In this document: positions 23,781 through 33,282 of the stretch, one piece after another
Layout of the letters: each line of letters begins with the position of its first letter
How positions within the stretch are numbered: position 1 is the stretch's first letter
NCBI GenBank assembly: GCA_025059945.1
Contig: JANXDC010000004.1
Coordinates: 62,001 to 126,000, forward strand
DNA length: 64,000 nt
Reading direction: 5' to 3'
Source of the DNA: Bacteroidota bacterium
GTDB taxonomy: Bacteria > Bacteroidota > Rhodothermia > JANXDC01
Program-made: the position numbers and the translations under genes
Notes under the pieces: generated by a model
Databases searched by the model: none
What the model saw: the letters and a program-made list of their open reading frames with translations, nothing else
Told to the model about the DNA's origin: nothing

Positions 23781-26702
23781 TTACCAGACCGGAAGACTCG
23801 CCTGCACGCGGTAGTAAAGTTCCCGAGACCGCGCGCCCTTCTCCCCCGCAAGCGCCCAAGCCACCCCGAAGGCGTGCGTAAGCGCAAAAGCGCCCAATCG
23901 GAGCTCGTTCTTTAGCTCCAAGCCCGTTCCCGCGCGCCGGCTCACCGGGCTTCCATAGCGGTCCCAAACGGATCCGGCCTCCCAGAAGAGCGCCCCGCTT
24001 AGTCCGCCTAGCTGCGCAAGTCCCAAAAGGACGCTCTGCAGGTGAGGCAGCAGCAGACGCCGCGCCTCCAGGGTGCCGAAAAAGAGCCGATCTCCGTAGG
24101 CGAAGGCCCGGTAACCGCGCACGCGGGGCCGCCAAAAGAAGGTGCCTCCGGCGGGCCCCCGCGCCGGCCAGATAGAGGAGGGGGGCTGGATCGTGACGTA
24201 GTCGCCCCGGCTAAAGCCGATGTACTCCCGAGGCAGATCGGCGCCCGCGCGGTAGGCGCCTAGGATTCGACCGTAGAGCACCCAGCCGCCTCCCACGGGG
24301 TGGGAAAGAAAGGCGTCCGCGTCTACGCGAAATCGATTGGAGGTGCCGCCCAGTAGGGGGGCCGAAAGGCGATAGGCTAACTTTAAGCCGTAGGCGCGTT
24401 GGGGCAGAACAGAGGCCAATCGGTAGGGTTCCTCTGAGCGCACCATCCCCCAGAGGATGAGCTCGCTTGCGGAGCCGTCTTGGGGCCGAATGGGCTCCGG
24501 CCAGCGAAGGAAAATCTCTGGGGTGCGAACTTCGTAGCGGACGTGGCGCAGCCGAAGGCCCCAGGCCGCTCGTCGCGGGGGGGTCTCAAGCGCGTTTACG
24601 GGCCAGCTTAGATCCAGCTCCAGCTGCGTGGCCTCTTCGAGCTCAAGTTTCCCATCCGGCGACAGGCTAAGGTAGCTGGGCAGACGCCCCGCGGAGATCG
24701 CGATCGTAGGCTCTAGCTGTGCGTTTTCGTAGGCCAACAGAAAGCTAGACCGGCCCGGTCGGGCCGCGTTCAGGACGAAGGCCCCCAGCAGCATGTGCTT
24801 GCCCAGGGGCTCCATCCAGAGGGAAAGCCCGGCTAGCCCCCAGTGGCGGTTTGACCCGTACCAGGGCAGAAGCCCACTTAGAACGGGTTGCACGTGACGC
24901 CAGCTCACATACGGGCCCTGCGTTCGCACAAGGCCCGAATCGGCTCTTGGCGGCGAGCTCGCAAGCGGCACAGGCGGACGACGTTTCGTCCAGGCCCCCA
25001 AACGCGACAGAACCCGCATCCCGATGGAGTCCGAGGCGGTCCCTGGTGGTGCAGCGCTGGGCTGGAGGCGATAGACGCGATCGTACTCCTTGGAGGCCGT
25101 CACGATGAGCACAAGCTCTCCGGAGGGCAGCCAAGCCTGCACCTGAGTGCCGTAGGCGAAGCGGGTGAGCGCCTCCGGTTTTGCGGCGCCGTCTGAGCAG
25201 ATGCGGTAGACGTTGGGTATGGCGTCCCGGAAGGAGGTGAAGGCGATCCAGCGTCCATCGGGGGACCAGACGGGCCCCCGGTCGTCGGCTGCATCCGAGG
25301 TCAGCACGAACACGAGCCGTCGCTCAAGGTCCAGCACGGCGATGTCCCGGTTTCCGGCCGCATCAAAAAGCGTGAAGGCTATCCGGCGTCCGTCGGGCGA
25401 CCAGCGCGGATGCAGGCACTGCGTTTCGTCTTGAAAGCGCGTAAGCGGTTCCTCCTGGGTGCCATCCGCGCGGATCCGCCATAGGTTGGCCGCCGGGCCC
25501 TCGGCTCGCACGTAGACGATCCAGGATCCGTCCGGAGACCAGTCTGGGTGGGCCGCTCGCGCGTTGCGCGTCAGCCGCTGCGTGCGGCCTGTGGCGAGCT
25601 CGGTTGCGAAAAGGTCGCGCACAAGCTCGCCATGTGCGCCGCGCACGAATCGGGCGTATACGACCGCACGGCCCTCCGGATGCAGGGCAAAATGCGGCTC
25701 CACGCCCATCGCGAGCAGCCGAAACCGGGATCCCCGCTGGGTGCGTCGAACCCATAGGCCCCGATTCGGACGGTCCAGGTCCCACAGCCCCGTAAGTGCC
25801 ACCCATTGCGTGTCGCGGCTGTAGCGCACCTGATGAACATAGCGCGGCCCAAGCGTCCAGCGATCTTGCCGCCCTCTGGGGAGCGCATCGTGGACGGCCG
25901 CCTGCGCGTTGTAGTAGCGCAGCACAGCGCGGCGCCATTCCTCTTCGAACTGGGCCGGACTAAGACCTGTAGCGGTCCGAAAGGCGCTCGGGAAGTCGTA
26001 TAGGCCCCATCGGCTGCGCCATTTCAGCAGGCGCGCTATGGCCGAATCTCCCCTCTGTTGGGCCAGGTAGCGAATTTGGCTATGGCCGACGGCGTACAGC
26101 AGGCGTCCGCTCCAAGCCGATCGGCCGTCGGCATACGAAAGCCGTCCGTCCATGGCCGCCGTGCGCAGCCAGAGGTCGCCTCGCAGCGCGTCCCAGGATT
26201 CGGTCCAGTACTGCGCCAGGCCTTCGGCGAAGGCCCTTGGCAGGGGCCGGCCCAGCACGTAGCCCCATAGGCCCAGCCGCGTGCGCGTGGCCTCAAAGTG
26301 CATCAGGTGCGCGACCTCGTGGGCAACGACCTTGCGCAGCCACTTCTCGGGGCCGCTAAAAAGCTCTGCCGCATCCAGGGCATGCGCCCAGATGAAGGCG
26401 TTGCCCGTTGGGCTTGCGTAGCCGTTTGCGATCTCATCCGAGTCGATTAGATAGACCCCTAGCTTGCGCCGCGGGGCAAAGCCCAGGGCGCGAACAAGGG
26501 CCGATCGGGTGCTTTCGGCGATCGCCGCCGTGGGCAAGGCCAGGGCGGTCAGGTGTTCCGGGTAGACGATCCGAAAATGCGGGGTTTCAAGTTTTTGCCA
26601 GCGCAGCTCCGGATGATTGCGCCCGTTCCAGATCCGGAAGCCCTGGGCGTGAAGGGAAGCCGATAGACAGAGGAGCGCCAACAGCACAATCAGCCGCCTC
26701 AT
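23781..26702 (-). CDS. Large secreted protein: gluzincin-type HExxH domain, TolB-like beta-propeller, C-terminal beta-barrel-like region
   Basis: A 973-residue protein with signal peptide MRRLIVLLALLCLSASLHAQ. Residues about 30-240 resemble peptidase MA-like proteins: VVAHEVAHLMHFEATR gives HExxH, and AFAEGLAQYWTESWD supplies the downstream glutamate. From about residue 300 to 530 at least four TolB/PD40 repeats occur, including PDWSPDGSWIVYV, PRWSPDGRRIAFT and PVWSPDGRWIAFTSF. The last about 400 residues are rich in alternating beta strands and end in SLPVW, compatible with an outer-membrane barrel. Similar proteins are common in Bacteroidota-related phyla; no substrate is known. It appears to head toward the cell surface. 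Confidence 0.78.
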   Translation of the reverse strand: MRRLIVLLALLCLSASLHAQGFRIWNGRNHPELRWQKLETPHFRIVYPEHLTALALPTAAIAESTRSALVRALGFAPRRKLGVYLIDSDEIANGYASPTGNAFIWAHALDAAELFSGPEKWLRKVVAHEVAHLMHFEATRTRLGLWGYVLGRPLPRAFAEGLAQYWTESWDALRGDLWLRTAAMDGRLSYADGRSAWSGRLLYAVGHSQIRYLAQQRGDSAIARLLKWRSRWGLYDFPSAFRTATGLSPAQFEEEWRRAVLRYYNAQAAVHDALPRGRQDRWTLGPRYVHQVRYSRDTQWVALTGLWDLDRPNRGLWVRRTQRGSRFRLLAMGVEPHFALHPEGRAVVYARFVRGAHGELVRDLFATELATGRTQRLTRNARAAHPDWSPDGSWIVYVRAEGPAANLWRIRADGTQEEPLTRFQDETQCLHPRWSPDGRRIAFTLFDAAGNRDIAVLDLERRLVFVLTSDAADDRGPVWSPDGRWIAFTSFRDAIPNVYRICSDGAAKPEALTRFAYGTQVQAWLPSGELVLIVTASKEYDRVYRLQPSAAPPGTASDSIGMRVLSRLGAWTKRRPPVPLASSPPRADSGLVRTQGPYVSWRHVQPVLSGLLPWYGSNRHWGLAGLSLWMEPLGKHMLLGAFVLNAARPGRSSFLLAYENAQLEPTIAISAGRLPSYLSLSPDGKLELEEATQLELDLSWPVNALETPPRRAAWGLRLRHVRYEVRTPEIFLRWPEPIRPQDGSASELILWGMVRSEEPYRLASVLPQRAYGLKLAYRLSAPLLGGTSNRFRVDADAFLSHPVGGGWVLYGRILGAYRAGADLPREYIGFSRGDYVTIQPPSSIWPARGPAGGTFFWRPRVRGYRAFAYGDRLFFGTLEARRLLLPHLQSVLLGLAQLGGLSGALFWEAGSVWDRYGSPVSRRAGTGLELKNELRLGAFALTHAFGVAWALAGEKGARSRELYYRVQASLPVW

Positions 26703-26716
26703 GGCGCATGCGCCTT

Positions 26717-26899
26717 TTAGCGCCGCAGCGCGGCTAGGATACGCAGCACAACGGCCAGGATCAAGAGAAAAAGGAAGATCCGGAAGGCCAGCCGAAGCAG
26801 GCCCAGCCCGATCTGAAAGAGCAGGCCCAGGAGCCCAATGGCCAGCGCGGCCACTAGGGCGATCACCACAAGCCGCAACAGGTAGTCCAGTGGGCGCAT
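26717..26899 (-). CDS. Small two-helix membrane protein
   Basis: A 60-residue protein, almost entirely hydrophobic, with two helices (RLVVIALVAALAIGLLGLLF and LAFRIFLFLLILAVVLRILA) and basic ends. It sits 15 bases upstream of the large HExxH/TolB gene and 10 bases downstream of the Kelch lipoprotein gene in the same direction, so it is likely part of that operon. No known family is recognised. Spacing, direction and amino-acid pattern support it being real, but its small size leaves doubt. Confidence 0.6.
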   Translation of the reverse strand: MRPLDYLLRLVVIALVAALAIGLLGLLFQIGLGLLRLAFRIFLFLLILAVVLRILAALRR

Positions 26900-26909
26900 C
26901 TATGTAACT

Positions 26910-28220
26910 CTACGGAAGCAGTGCGATCCACTCCACAGCGCGGCTAACCCCGTAAGCGGACCAGCCGCCTGAGAGCATTATTCGGGCGTCGGCCAGTTTT
27001 GTTGCACGCAGGCCCGCCCGGGCCAGAAAAAGCGGTTCCGGATACAAGTAAAAGCGCTGGACTTCAAAGCTGAAAAGCTCCAGCGTGCCCAGAAACGCGC
27101 GAGGGGCCGTTCCGGATAGGCTAGCCCCTCCGGCCACGAGCCAGAGGTCGTCTTTTAGCTCGGCCGCAGCATGCCAGGTGCGCTCCCGTCGGAAGCCCGT
27201 AAGCGGGCTCGTGCGGACCCGCGACAGATCCAGCAGCCGGTTTTGCGAGGCGGCCCCGGAGGCGTAAAAGGCGGTGTTAAACAGCCCGTAGAGCCGATCG
27301 CGAAACGCGACCAAGCTGTGCCCAAAGGAGGGCTCCAGATACAAGGGGGAGCCGCTTGCGCCGTAAAGCAAAAGAGAGTCGTTGCGGAAGAGATAAAACC
27401 GACCGTCCTGGCGGATGCCCAGCAGAAACGTCGGCGAGGCGGGGCTTAAGTCTCCCCAACCGCCGAACGTCCACACATAAGGTCCGCTGGGGTGCGGATA
27501 CCAGACCGCGTCGAAAAAAGCTCGATCCACGGGATAGCCGCTTGTGGGCACCAGCCGAAACGAGTCCGTTTGCGGATCGTACAGCTCGACCTCCTGCACG
27601 AAATCGGCGCCTGTGCGAGGGGGATAACGCCGCACACCGCCCATAAGAAGCACGCGTCCGTCCGGGAGCTGAAGCGCTACGTGCCCGGCCCGGCCGACGC
27701 GCATGGGCTCCGCCGTAGGCCGACTCCGGCCGGTTCGGGGGTCGTAGCGCTCGGCCGTCCGCAGGGCCTCTTCCTCCATGTCGGCAAATCCGCCGGCCAA
27801 CAGCACCTCCCCACTCGGGAGGACCGTGGCCGTATGAAAGGCCCGCGGGCCATGCATGTCCGATCCCCGGCGCACCAACAGGCTAGCCCGAAGCAGGGGG
27901 AGCGTGTCGCGGGCCCGAACCCCTTCCCGGTCGGCCGCCTCCAGCAGAATTCGGTTCAAACCGGGCCTGAGCGCGATTAGCCCGCGCCAGCTGCGGTCGG
28001 CCTCCTGGTACAGGAGGGGCTGGCCGTTGGCCCACAGGCCCGCTATGGGCCGAAAGCTCGTGGCCCGCACCACGAGCTCGACCTCCGAAGTCCGTATTAC
28101 CTCCGCTGGATCGGGGGCCAGCACGTGGATCTGCGGCGGGGCCACCTCCACCATGGGCCGATCGCAGTACAGACCCAGCGCCAGCAGCGCCGGCCCATAT
28201 GGCCAGAGCCTCGGTTTCAT
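26910..28220 (-). CDS. Kelch-repeat lipoprotein
   Basis: A 436-residue protein. The N-terminus LALGLYC puts a cysteine at position 19 after a hydrophobic stretch, a probable lipoprotein signal. A beta-sandwich-like region (residues 30-110) with ELVVRATSFRPIAGLWANG precedes Kelch propeller blades such as ARAFHTATVLPSGEVLLAGG-type repeats, HVALQLPDGRVLLMGG and TWHAAAELKDDLWLVAGGAS. It is probably surface- or periplasm-located and protein- or sugar-binding; the catalytic residues of galactose oxidase are not seen. Its start overlaps the mnmE stop as ATGA (28217-28220). Confidence 0.8.
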   Translation of the reverse strand: MKPRLWPYGPALLALGLYCDRPMVEVAPPQIHVLAPDPAEVIRTSEVELVVRATSFRPIAGLWANGQPLLYQEADRSWRGLIALRPGLNRILLEAADREGVRARDTLPLLRASLLVRRGSDMHGPRAFHTATVLPSGEVLLAGGFADMEEEALRTAERYDPRTGRSRPTAEPMRVGRAGHVALQLPDGRVLLMGGVRRYPPRTGADFVQEVELYDPQTDSFRLVPTSGYPVDRAFFDAVWYPHPSGPYVWTFGGWGDLSPASPTFLLGIRQDGRFYLFRNDSLLLYGASGSPLYLEPSFGHSLVAFRDRLYGLFNTAFYASGAASQNRLLDLSRVRTSPLTGFRRERTWHAAAELKDDLWLVAGGASLSGTAPRAFLGTLELFSFEVQRFYLYPEPLFLARAGLRATKLADARIMLSGGWSAYGVSRAVEWIALLP

Positions 28221-29593
28221 TTGCCGATGCAGAAACGCGCGAAGATATACGCAAGCACATCCTCGGTGGTCACCTCGCCTGTGATGGTGCCCAGTTCGTG
28301 CAGGGCCGCCTTGAGGGGCACCACGAGCAGATCCGAGGAACGTCCGGCCCGGAACGCCTCCTGGGCTTGGTTTAGGGCCTCAAGGGCCCGGCGCAGGGCG
28401 GCATGGTGTCGCGCGTTGGTGATGACCCCAGAGGCCTCCGGTGGGACCCCTGCGCCTATGACGCACTCCCGCATGGCCTGGCGCAGCCGGTCCAAGCCCC
28501 AGCCCGTTTGGGCGGATATGGGCAGATGCGTCGCATCGGAAAGCGTATAGCCGGGGGGCAACCGGTCGACCTTATTGGCCAGCACGAGCACGGCTTTCTC
28601 GGGATGGCGGAGCCGGTAGGCCTCCAAAAACCGCTTCTCCTCCTCCGTCCAGCCCACCGTAGCGTCGTATACGTAGAGCAGCAGGTGGGCTTCCTGCAAG
28701 ATGCGAAGCGTGCGGCGCACGCCTTCCTCCTCGATCACATCGCCCGTTTCCCGGATGCCGGCCGTATCAAAGAGCCGAAACAGCAGCCCGTCCAGCTGCA
28801 GCTGCTCCTCAATAAGATCGCGCGTCGTGCCGGGGATCTCGGAGACGATCGCCCGATCCCGGCCCACAAGTTGATTAAGTAGGGTCGATTTGCCCGCGTT
28901 GGGCCGACCGGCGATCGCGGTCACCACGCCCTCGCGGATCACCTGTCCCAAGGCGAAACTGGAGACCAGCGCCTCAAGCTCCGCCATCAGGCTTTCCAAA
29001 AGGGCCAGCAGCTCGGCCCGATCGGCGAACTCAACATCCTCCTCGGCGAAATCGAGCTCAAGCTCCAGCATGGCCACAAGATGCAGCAGCCGGTCCCGGA
29101 AACCGCGCAGGCGTTCTGATAGCTTCCCCTCTAAATGGGCGATCGAGACCTGATGCGCCCATCGGGAGCTGGCTTGGATGAGATCGGCAACGGCTTCCGC
29201 CTGCGCCAGGTCCAGTTTGCCGTTCAGGAAGGCTCGCCGCGTGAATTCGCCGGGCTCGGCGGGCCGGCAGCCGGCTTCCATCAGCGTCTCCAGGATAAGC
29301 CGGCTTACCAGCCAGCCGCCGTGGGCGCTGATTTCGACCACATCCTCGCCCGTGTAAGAGCGCGGGGCGCGAAAGAGGGTCACCACGACCGTGTCGATCG
29401 TGCGACCCTGCGCATCCAGAATCCGACCAAAGTGCGCCGTATGGCTGGGCGCCGTGCGCAGGTCTTTGCCTTGAAAGTGGGAGGCGACGAGCGCAATCGC
29501 CCCCTTGCCGCTGACGCGAATGACGGCTAACGCTCCCTGCCCAGGTGCGGTGGCCAGAGCGCAGATAGGTTCCTGTTCCAAGTAGGTGCGCAT
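28217..29593 (-). CDS. mnmE: tRNA uridine-5-carboxymethylaminomethyl modification GTPase
   Basis: A 458-residue protein that, with MnmG, modifies U34 of tRNAs. It contains an N-terminal tetrahydrofolate-binding domain (ALAVIRVSGKGA, CRPAEPGEFTRRAFLNGKLD), a helical domain, an inserted G domain (GRPNAGKSTLLNQLVG, IPGTTRDLIEE, DTAGIRETGDVIE, NKVD) and the C-terminal FCIGK with the conserved cysteine. Length is normal. It is first in a minus-strand series with the Kelch lipoprotein, the small membrane protein and the surface protein; a 147-base gap separates it from the divergent aminoacylase gene. Confidence 0.97.
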   Translation of the reverse strand: MRTYLEQEPICALATAPGQGALAVIRVSGKGAIALVASHFQGKDLRTAPSHTAHFGRILDAQGRTIDTVVVTLFRAPRSYTGEDVVEISAHGGWLVSRLILETLMEAGCRPAEPGEFTRRAFLNGKLDLAQAEAVADLIQASSRWAHQVSIAHLEGKLSERLRGFRDRLLHLVAMLELELDFAEEDVEFADRAELLALLESLMAELEALVSSFALGQVIREGVVTAIAGRPNAGKSTLLNQLVGRDRAIVSEIPGTTRDLIEEQLQLDGLLFRLFDTAGIRETGDVIEEEGVRRTLRILQEAHLLLYVYDATVGWTEEEKRFLEAYRLRHPEKAVLVLANKVDRLPPGYTLSDATHLPISAQTGWGLDRLRQAMRECVIGAGVPPEASGVITNARHHAALRRALEALNQAQEAFRAGRSSDLLVVPLKAALHELGTITGEVTTEDVLAYIFARFCIGK

Positions 29594-29740
29594 CGCGATC
29601 AGCTCCTTTGGGACGGAATGGCAACGCCCGGCATGGAGACGGGGTTTCCGATGCCGTTACGAAACTTTCACTTTTCCGCCGTTGCCTCCAGAAGGGCCCT
29701 GACCTATCATCCTCATCGAAACGCAAGAAAGGGGCATCTT

Positions 29741-31444
29741 ATGCGATGGCTAGGGCTCTTAACAAGCGCTTTGCTTGTCGGCTCCGCCTGGGCGCAAGAG
29801 TTTGACGTGCTCATCCGCGGCGGGCGCGTGCTCGACGGCACAGGCAATCCCTGGTTTTACGCGGACATCGGCATCCGTGGGGACCGAATTGCGGCGATCG
29901 GCAATCTTCAGCACGCTACGGCCCGCCGGGTGATCAACGCCACGGGGTTGTACGTATGCCCGGGCTTTATCGACCTGCATTCGCACGCCGACGATAGCTC
30001 CCCGGCCTATCGAGGGCTGCGGCATGAGGACGCCCGGCGCCGAAGCGGGCCCAACCTGATCAGCCAGGGGATCACGACCGTGGTCGTCAACCAGGACGGC
30101 CGCTCCCCTTGGCCTATTCAGGAGCAGCGCGCGCAGATGGAAAGGCTCGGAATCGGCCCCAATGCGATCTTGCTTGTGGGTCACGGCACGGTGCGCGCGC
30201 AGGTGATGGGACAAGATTTCCGACGGCCGGCCACCCCGGAGGAGATCGAGCGCATGCGCGCGCTCGTGCGTCAGGGCATGCAGGAGGGCGCTTGGGGGCT
30301 TTCAGCCGGACTGGAGTACGTGCCCGGTCGCTGGAGCACGACCGATGAGCTCATCGCCTTGGTGCGCGAGATCGTCCCATATGGGGGCGTCTATATCGCC
30401 CATGAACGCAGCGAGGGCCGCACTCCCATGTGGTATTGGCCGAGCCAAGACCCGCCGGGTCCACCTACGTTGCTCGATGCCGTGCAAGAGACGATCGAGA
30501 TCGGCCGGCAGACCGGCGCCGTCGTGGTGGCTTCGCACATCAAGGCCAAAAACTACGGCTATTGGGGTTCCAGTCAAGCGGCAATTTACCTCATCGATGA
30601 GGCCCGCAAACAGGGGGTTCAGATCTACGCCGATCAGTACACCTACACGACCTCGGGTTCTGATGGCAATACGGTGCTCATTCCGGATTGGGTCTTTGCC
30701 GGCATAGCTCGGGGCACCGATGGGCAACGACCCGACTACAAGGCCCATTTCGAGCGCGCGCTGGCCGAGCGCGGCCAGGCCTTGCGAGCGGATATCCAAC
30801 ATGAGATCGAACGCCGCGGAGGGCCGGATCGGATCGTGCTTTTCGAGTATCCGGACTCCTCCCTGATCGGCAAATCGCTGGCCGAAGTGGCGCGGGCTTG
30901 GGGGCTTTCCCCCGTGGAGGCGGCCATCCGCATACAGCGCGAAGGCTTCAATCGGCCTGGTGGGGCGCGCATGCGGGGCTTTTCCATGGATGAGCTGGAC
31001 GTGCGGCTCTACATGCAGCAGCCCTGGACGGCCACGGCCACAGACGGCGGCATCGCGCTGCCCGAGGACGGCCCGGCGGTGCACCCGCGTTTCTATGGCA
31101 CCTATCCGCGCAAGATCGCCCGTTACGCGCGCGACTGGGGCGTGATCTCCCTGGAGCAGGCCATCCGCAGCTCCAGCGGGCTGCCGGCCCAGATCCTGGG
31201 GCTTAAGGATCGCGGCTACATCCGCGAGGGCTACTATGCGGATTTGGTGATCTTCGATTTGGATCGGATCGAGGACAAGGCCACCTTCTTCGATCCCCAT
31301 CAGCATGCCGAGGGGATCCGATACGTGTTCGTAAACGGCGTACCAGTGCTCGATGAGGGCCGGCTGACGGGCGCGCTTCCCGGCAGGGTGCTTACGCCGC
31401 GGCCGCTCGGTCCCCCGACGGCCGCTCCGCGCCGGGGGCGCTAA
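29741..31444 (+). CDS. Secreted N-acyl-D-amino-acid deacylase (D-aminoacylase) family amidohydrolase
   Basis: About 567 residues from the ATG at 29741, which has AGAAAGGGG upstream and starts a signal peptide (MRWLGLLTSALLVGSAWAQ); an upstream ATG at 29618 adds a non-conserved leader. The amidohydrolase core has DVLIRGGRVLDGTGNPWFYA, metal ligands in CPGFIDLHSHADD, HIKAKNYGYWG and a C-terminal GVISLEQAIRSSSGLPAQIL. Relatives remove acyl groups from D-amino acids or act on related amides. The periplasmic location suggests peptide or peptidoglycan-derived substrates. It is monocistronic. Confidence 0.9.
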   Translation: MRWLGLLTSALLVGSAWAQEFDVLIRGGRVLDGTGNPWFYADIGIRGDRIAAIGNLQHATARRVINATGLYVCPGFIDLHSHADDSSPAYRGLRHEDARRRSGPNLISQGITTVVVNQDGRSPWPIQEQRAQMERLGIGPNAILLVGHGTVRAQVMGQDFRRPATPEEIERMRALVRQGMQEGAWGLSAGLEYVPGRWSTTDELIALVREIVPYGGVYIAHERSEGRTPMWYWPSQDPPGPPTLLDAVQETIEIGRQTGAVVVASHIKAKNYGYWGSSQAAIYLIDEARKQGVQIYADQYTYTTSGSDGNTVLIPDWVFAGIARGTDGQRPDYKAHFERALAERGQALRADIQHEIERRGGPDRIVLFEYPDSSLIGKSLAEVARAWGLSPVEAAIRIQREGFNRPGGARMRGFSMDELDVRLYMQQPWTATATDGGIALPEDGPAVHPRFYGTYPRKIARYARDWGVISLEQAIRSSSGLPAQILGLKDRGYIREGYYADLVIFDLDRIEDKATFFDPHQHAEGIRYVFVNGVPVLDEGRLTGALPGRVLTPRPLGPPTAAPRRGR

Positions 31445-31475
31445 ACCCGATACGATTTACGCCTGGCGCGGGGGC

Positions 31476-32342
31476 CTATGAGCCCTCCGTCTGCCGCCTG
31501 AAGGCCTCCCGGTGGGCGCGGGCTTGCTCAAAGCGCTCCGCTACGGCATTCCAGGAGCGAAACTCCAGCTCGCTTAAAAGCCGCTCCATATGCCGCGTGA
31601 AAGCTCCCAGCGCGGCCAAGACCTCCGGCAGGTTGTGCTCCAAGATGTCGCGCCAGATCCCAAACGAAGAGCCCGCAAGGCGGGTCATATCCCGAAACCC
31701 GCCTCCCGCAAGAGCGCGGTATAGGGGGTCAGAGCCCCCCAGCTCTCCGATAGTCTGCATGAGCACGGTGGCCACAAGCTGGGGCAAGTGGCTTGTGGCG
31801 GCCACAACGCGATCGTGCTCCTGCGCCTCTAGCCTTAAAGGGCGAGCGCCGATCTTCTGAAGCAGCTCCACCAGAAACCCAGCCGCCTGCCAGCTGGGTT
31901 CATCCAGGGGGCAGAGCGCATACGTGGCCCCCCTGAAAAGCTCCGCTTGAGCATGTTCAGGTCCGGAGCGCTCCGATCCGGCCATAGGATGGCCCCCGAC
32001 GAAGTAAGCCCGAGGGGGTAGCCACCGGCGGGCGCTGGCCAGGACGGAACTTTTCACGCTTCCCGTGTCCGTGACCAAGGCGCCGTCCTCCAAATGAGGG
32101 CCGATCCGGCGCAGCAGTTCTTCGATCGCCCCCACCGGAGCGGCCAGCACCACCAGGTCGGCCTCTTGTACCGCTTTTTGCGCCGACGGGGCGGCTTCCT
32201 GCACCGCGCCCCGTTCCAGAGCGAGCCGAAGCGCCCGGGGCTCATCGTAGCCCACCCGGATCCACTCGGGCTGGGCGCGCCGGATGGCCAAGCCCAGGGA
32301 GGCCCCGATGAGGCCTGTGCCCAAGATGGCGACGCGCTTCAT
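31476..32342 (-). CDS. tyrA: Prephenate dehydrogenase
   Basis: A 288-residue protein with an NAD-binding Rossmann start KRVAILGTGLIGASLGLAIR and later VVLAAPVGAIEELL, TDTGSVKSSVL and GGHPMAGSERSGPEHAQAEL, all typical of TyrA, followed by a helical dimerisation domain. It converts prephenate to 4-hydroxyphenylpyruvate for tyrosine synthesis. No ACT domain is present, so feedback control by that domain is absent. Its start overlaps the stop of the deaminase gene (ATGA, 32339-32342), so the two share a message. Arogenate use cannot be excluded. Confidence 0.95.
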   Translation of the reverse strand: MKRVAILGTGLIGASLGLAIRRAQPEWIRVGYDEPRALRLALERGAVQEAAPSAQKAVQEADLVVLAAPVGAIEELLRRIGPHLEDGALVTDTGSVKSSVLASARRWLPPRAYFVGGHPMAGSERSGPEHAQAELFRGATYALCPLDEPSWQAAGFLVELLQKIGARPLRLEAQEHDRVVAATSHLPQLVATVLMQTIGELGGSDPLYRALAGGGFRDMTRLAGSSFGIWRDILEHNLPEVLAALGAFTRHMERLLSELEFRSWNAVAERFEQARAHREAFRRQTEGS

Positions 32343-33256
32343 GGGGAGCGGGCCAGTAGCTCCGGCCGAAAGCCCGAGGGCAATAGCGCCGAGGCCGGAA
32401 GACGCCCGTCTTCGGAAAACACGATCTCCGCCTCCGGCGGCACTAGTTCAACGATCACCTGCCGACAGGCCCCACAAGGCGGGCAGGGCCAGCCCCGATC
32501 GGTGCTGATGTAAAGCGCCCGAGCCCGTGGCCCTCCGTAACTCAGCAGGGTTCCCAAGGCGTTGCGCTCGGCGCAGAGCGTATGCCGCCAGTGGGCGTGC
32601 TCGACGTTGCATCCCAGCACCCAGCGGCCGTCGGCGGTCTGTATTGCGCAGCCCACGCGAAAGCCCGACTCCGGCGCTCGGGCCCTTTGGGCGGCTTGAC
32701 GGGCCAGCAGAAGCCCCTTCGCCTCTTCGCCTTGGCTCAGAAACGGATCGAGCAACCTCCAGGCCTCTGGAAGCATCGGGGGCCCCGTCTTTGCTGGCCG
32801 GCCCAGGCGCTGCCCGAGCAAGGCGAAGCCGTCCGGGTCGATCAGCCATGCCTCCTCTATCCAGCCGGCGCATAGGGCCAGATCTGTCTGCGAAAACGGC
32901 TCTGTGAGCGCGATCGCCACCACAGGCTCCCGTCCATATGCAAAGGCGGTGCTTAGCGCGTTCTGCAGGGGGTCGATGAGCAGGCCGTATGAGGCGTTCT
33001 CTACGCGCGTTCCCCCTATGACCTCACCGGAGGCCGTCCAAACGGCGCATCCAGCTGGACGACCGCTGTAGGGTGCATAGCTGCAGAAGGCCGCTTGCTC
33101 GGCCGCCCTTAGCAGGCGATTGGCTACGTCTGCACGCACAAAGCCCCTCTTGTAGGACACGGTGTCCGTGATCCGGGACGGCGAGGCCGCCTCGGCCCCG
33201 GGAAAAATACGACAATTTCCAGAGCGCCGGACCATTGGCACGAAGCTAGTGAGCAC
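32339..33256 (-). CDS. cdd: Cytidine deaminase with two domains, C-terminal one catalytic
   Basis: About 305 residues with two deaminase folds. The second (about residues 175-300) has the zinc signature TLCAERNALG and PCPPCGACRQ, with Cys-Ala-Glu and Pro-Cys-x2-Cys. The first (about 45-150) keeps YAPYSGRPAGCAVW and ENASYGLLIDPLQNAL but lacks the zinc ligands. The E. coli two-domain enzyme has the opposite order, active domain first and inert PLQ-type domain last. The family converts cytidine to uridine. The true start is uncertain: codons before about residue 33 look non-conserved and a GTG there is possible. Confidence 0.85.
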   Translation of the reverse strand: MLTSFVPMVRRSGNCRIFPGAEAASPSRITDTVSYKRGFVRADVANRLLRAAEQAAFCSYAPYSGRPAGCAVWTASGEVIGGTRVENASYGLLIDPLQNALSTAFAYGREPVVAIALTEPFSQTDLALCAGWIEEAWLIDPDGFALLGQRLGRPAKTGPPMLPEAWRLLDPFLSQGEEAKGLLLARQAAQRARAPESGFRVGCAIQTADGRWVLGCNVEHAHWRHTLCAERNALGTLLSYGGPRARALYISTDRGWPCPPCGACRQVIVELVPPEAEIVFSEDGRLPASALLPSGFRPELLARSP

Positions 33257-33282
33257 GGAACGGGTCCGCTATAAGGGCTGCC

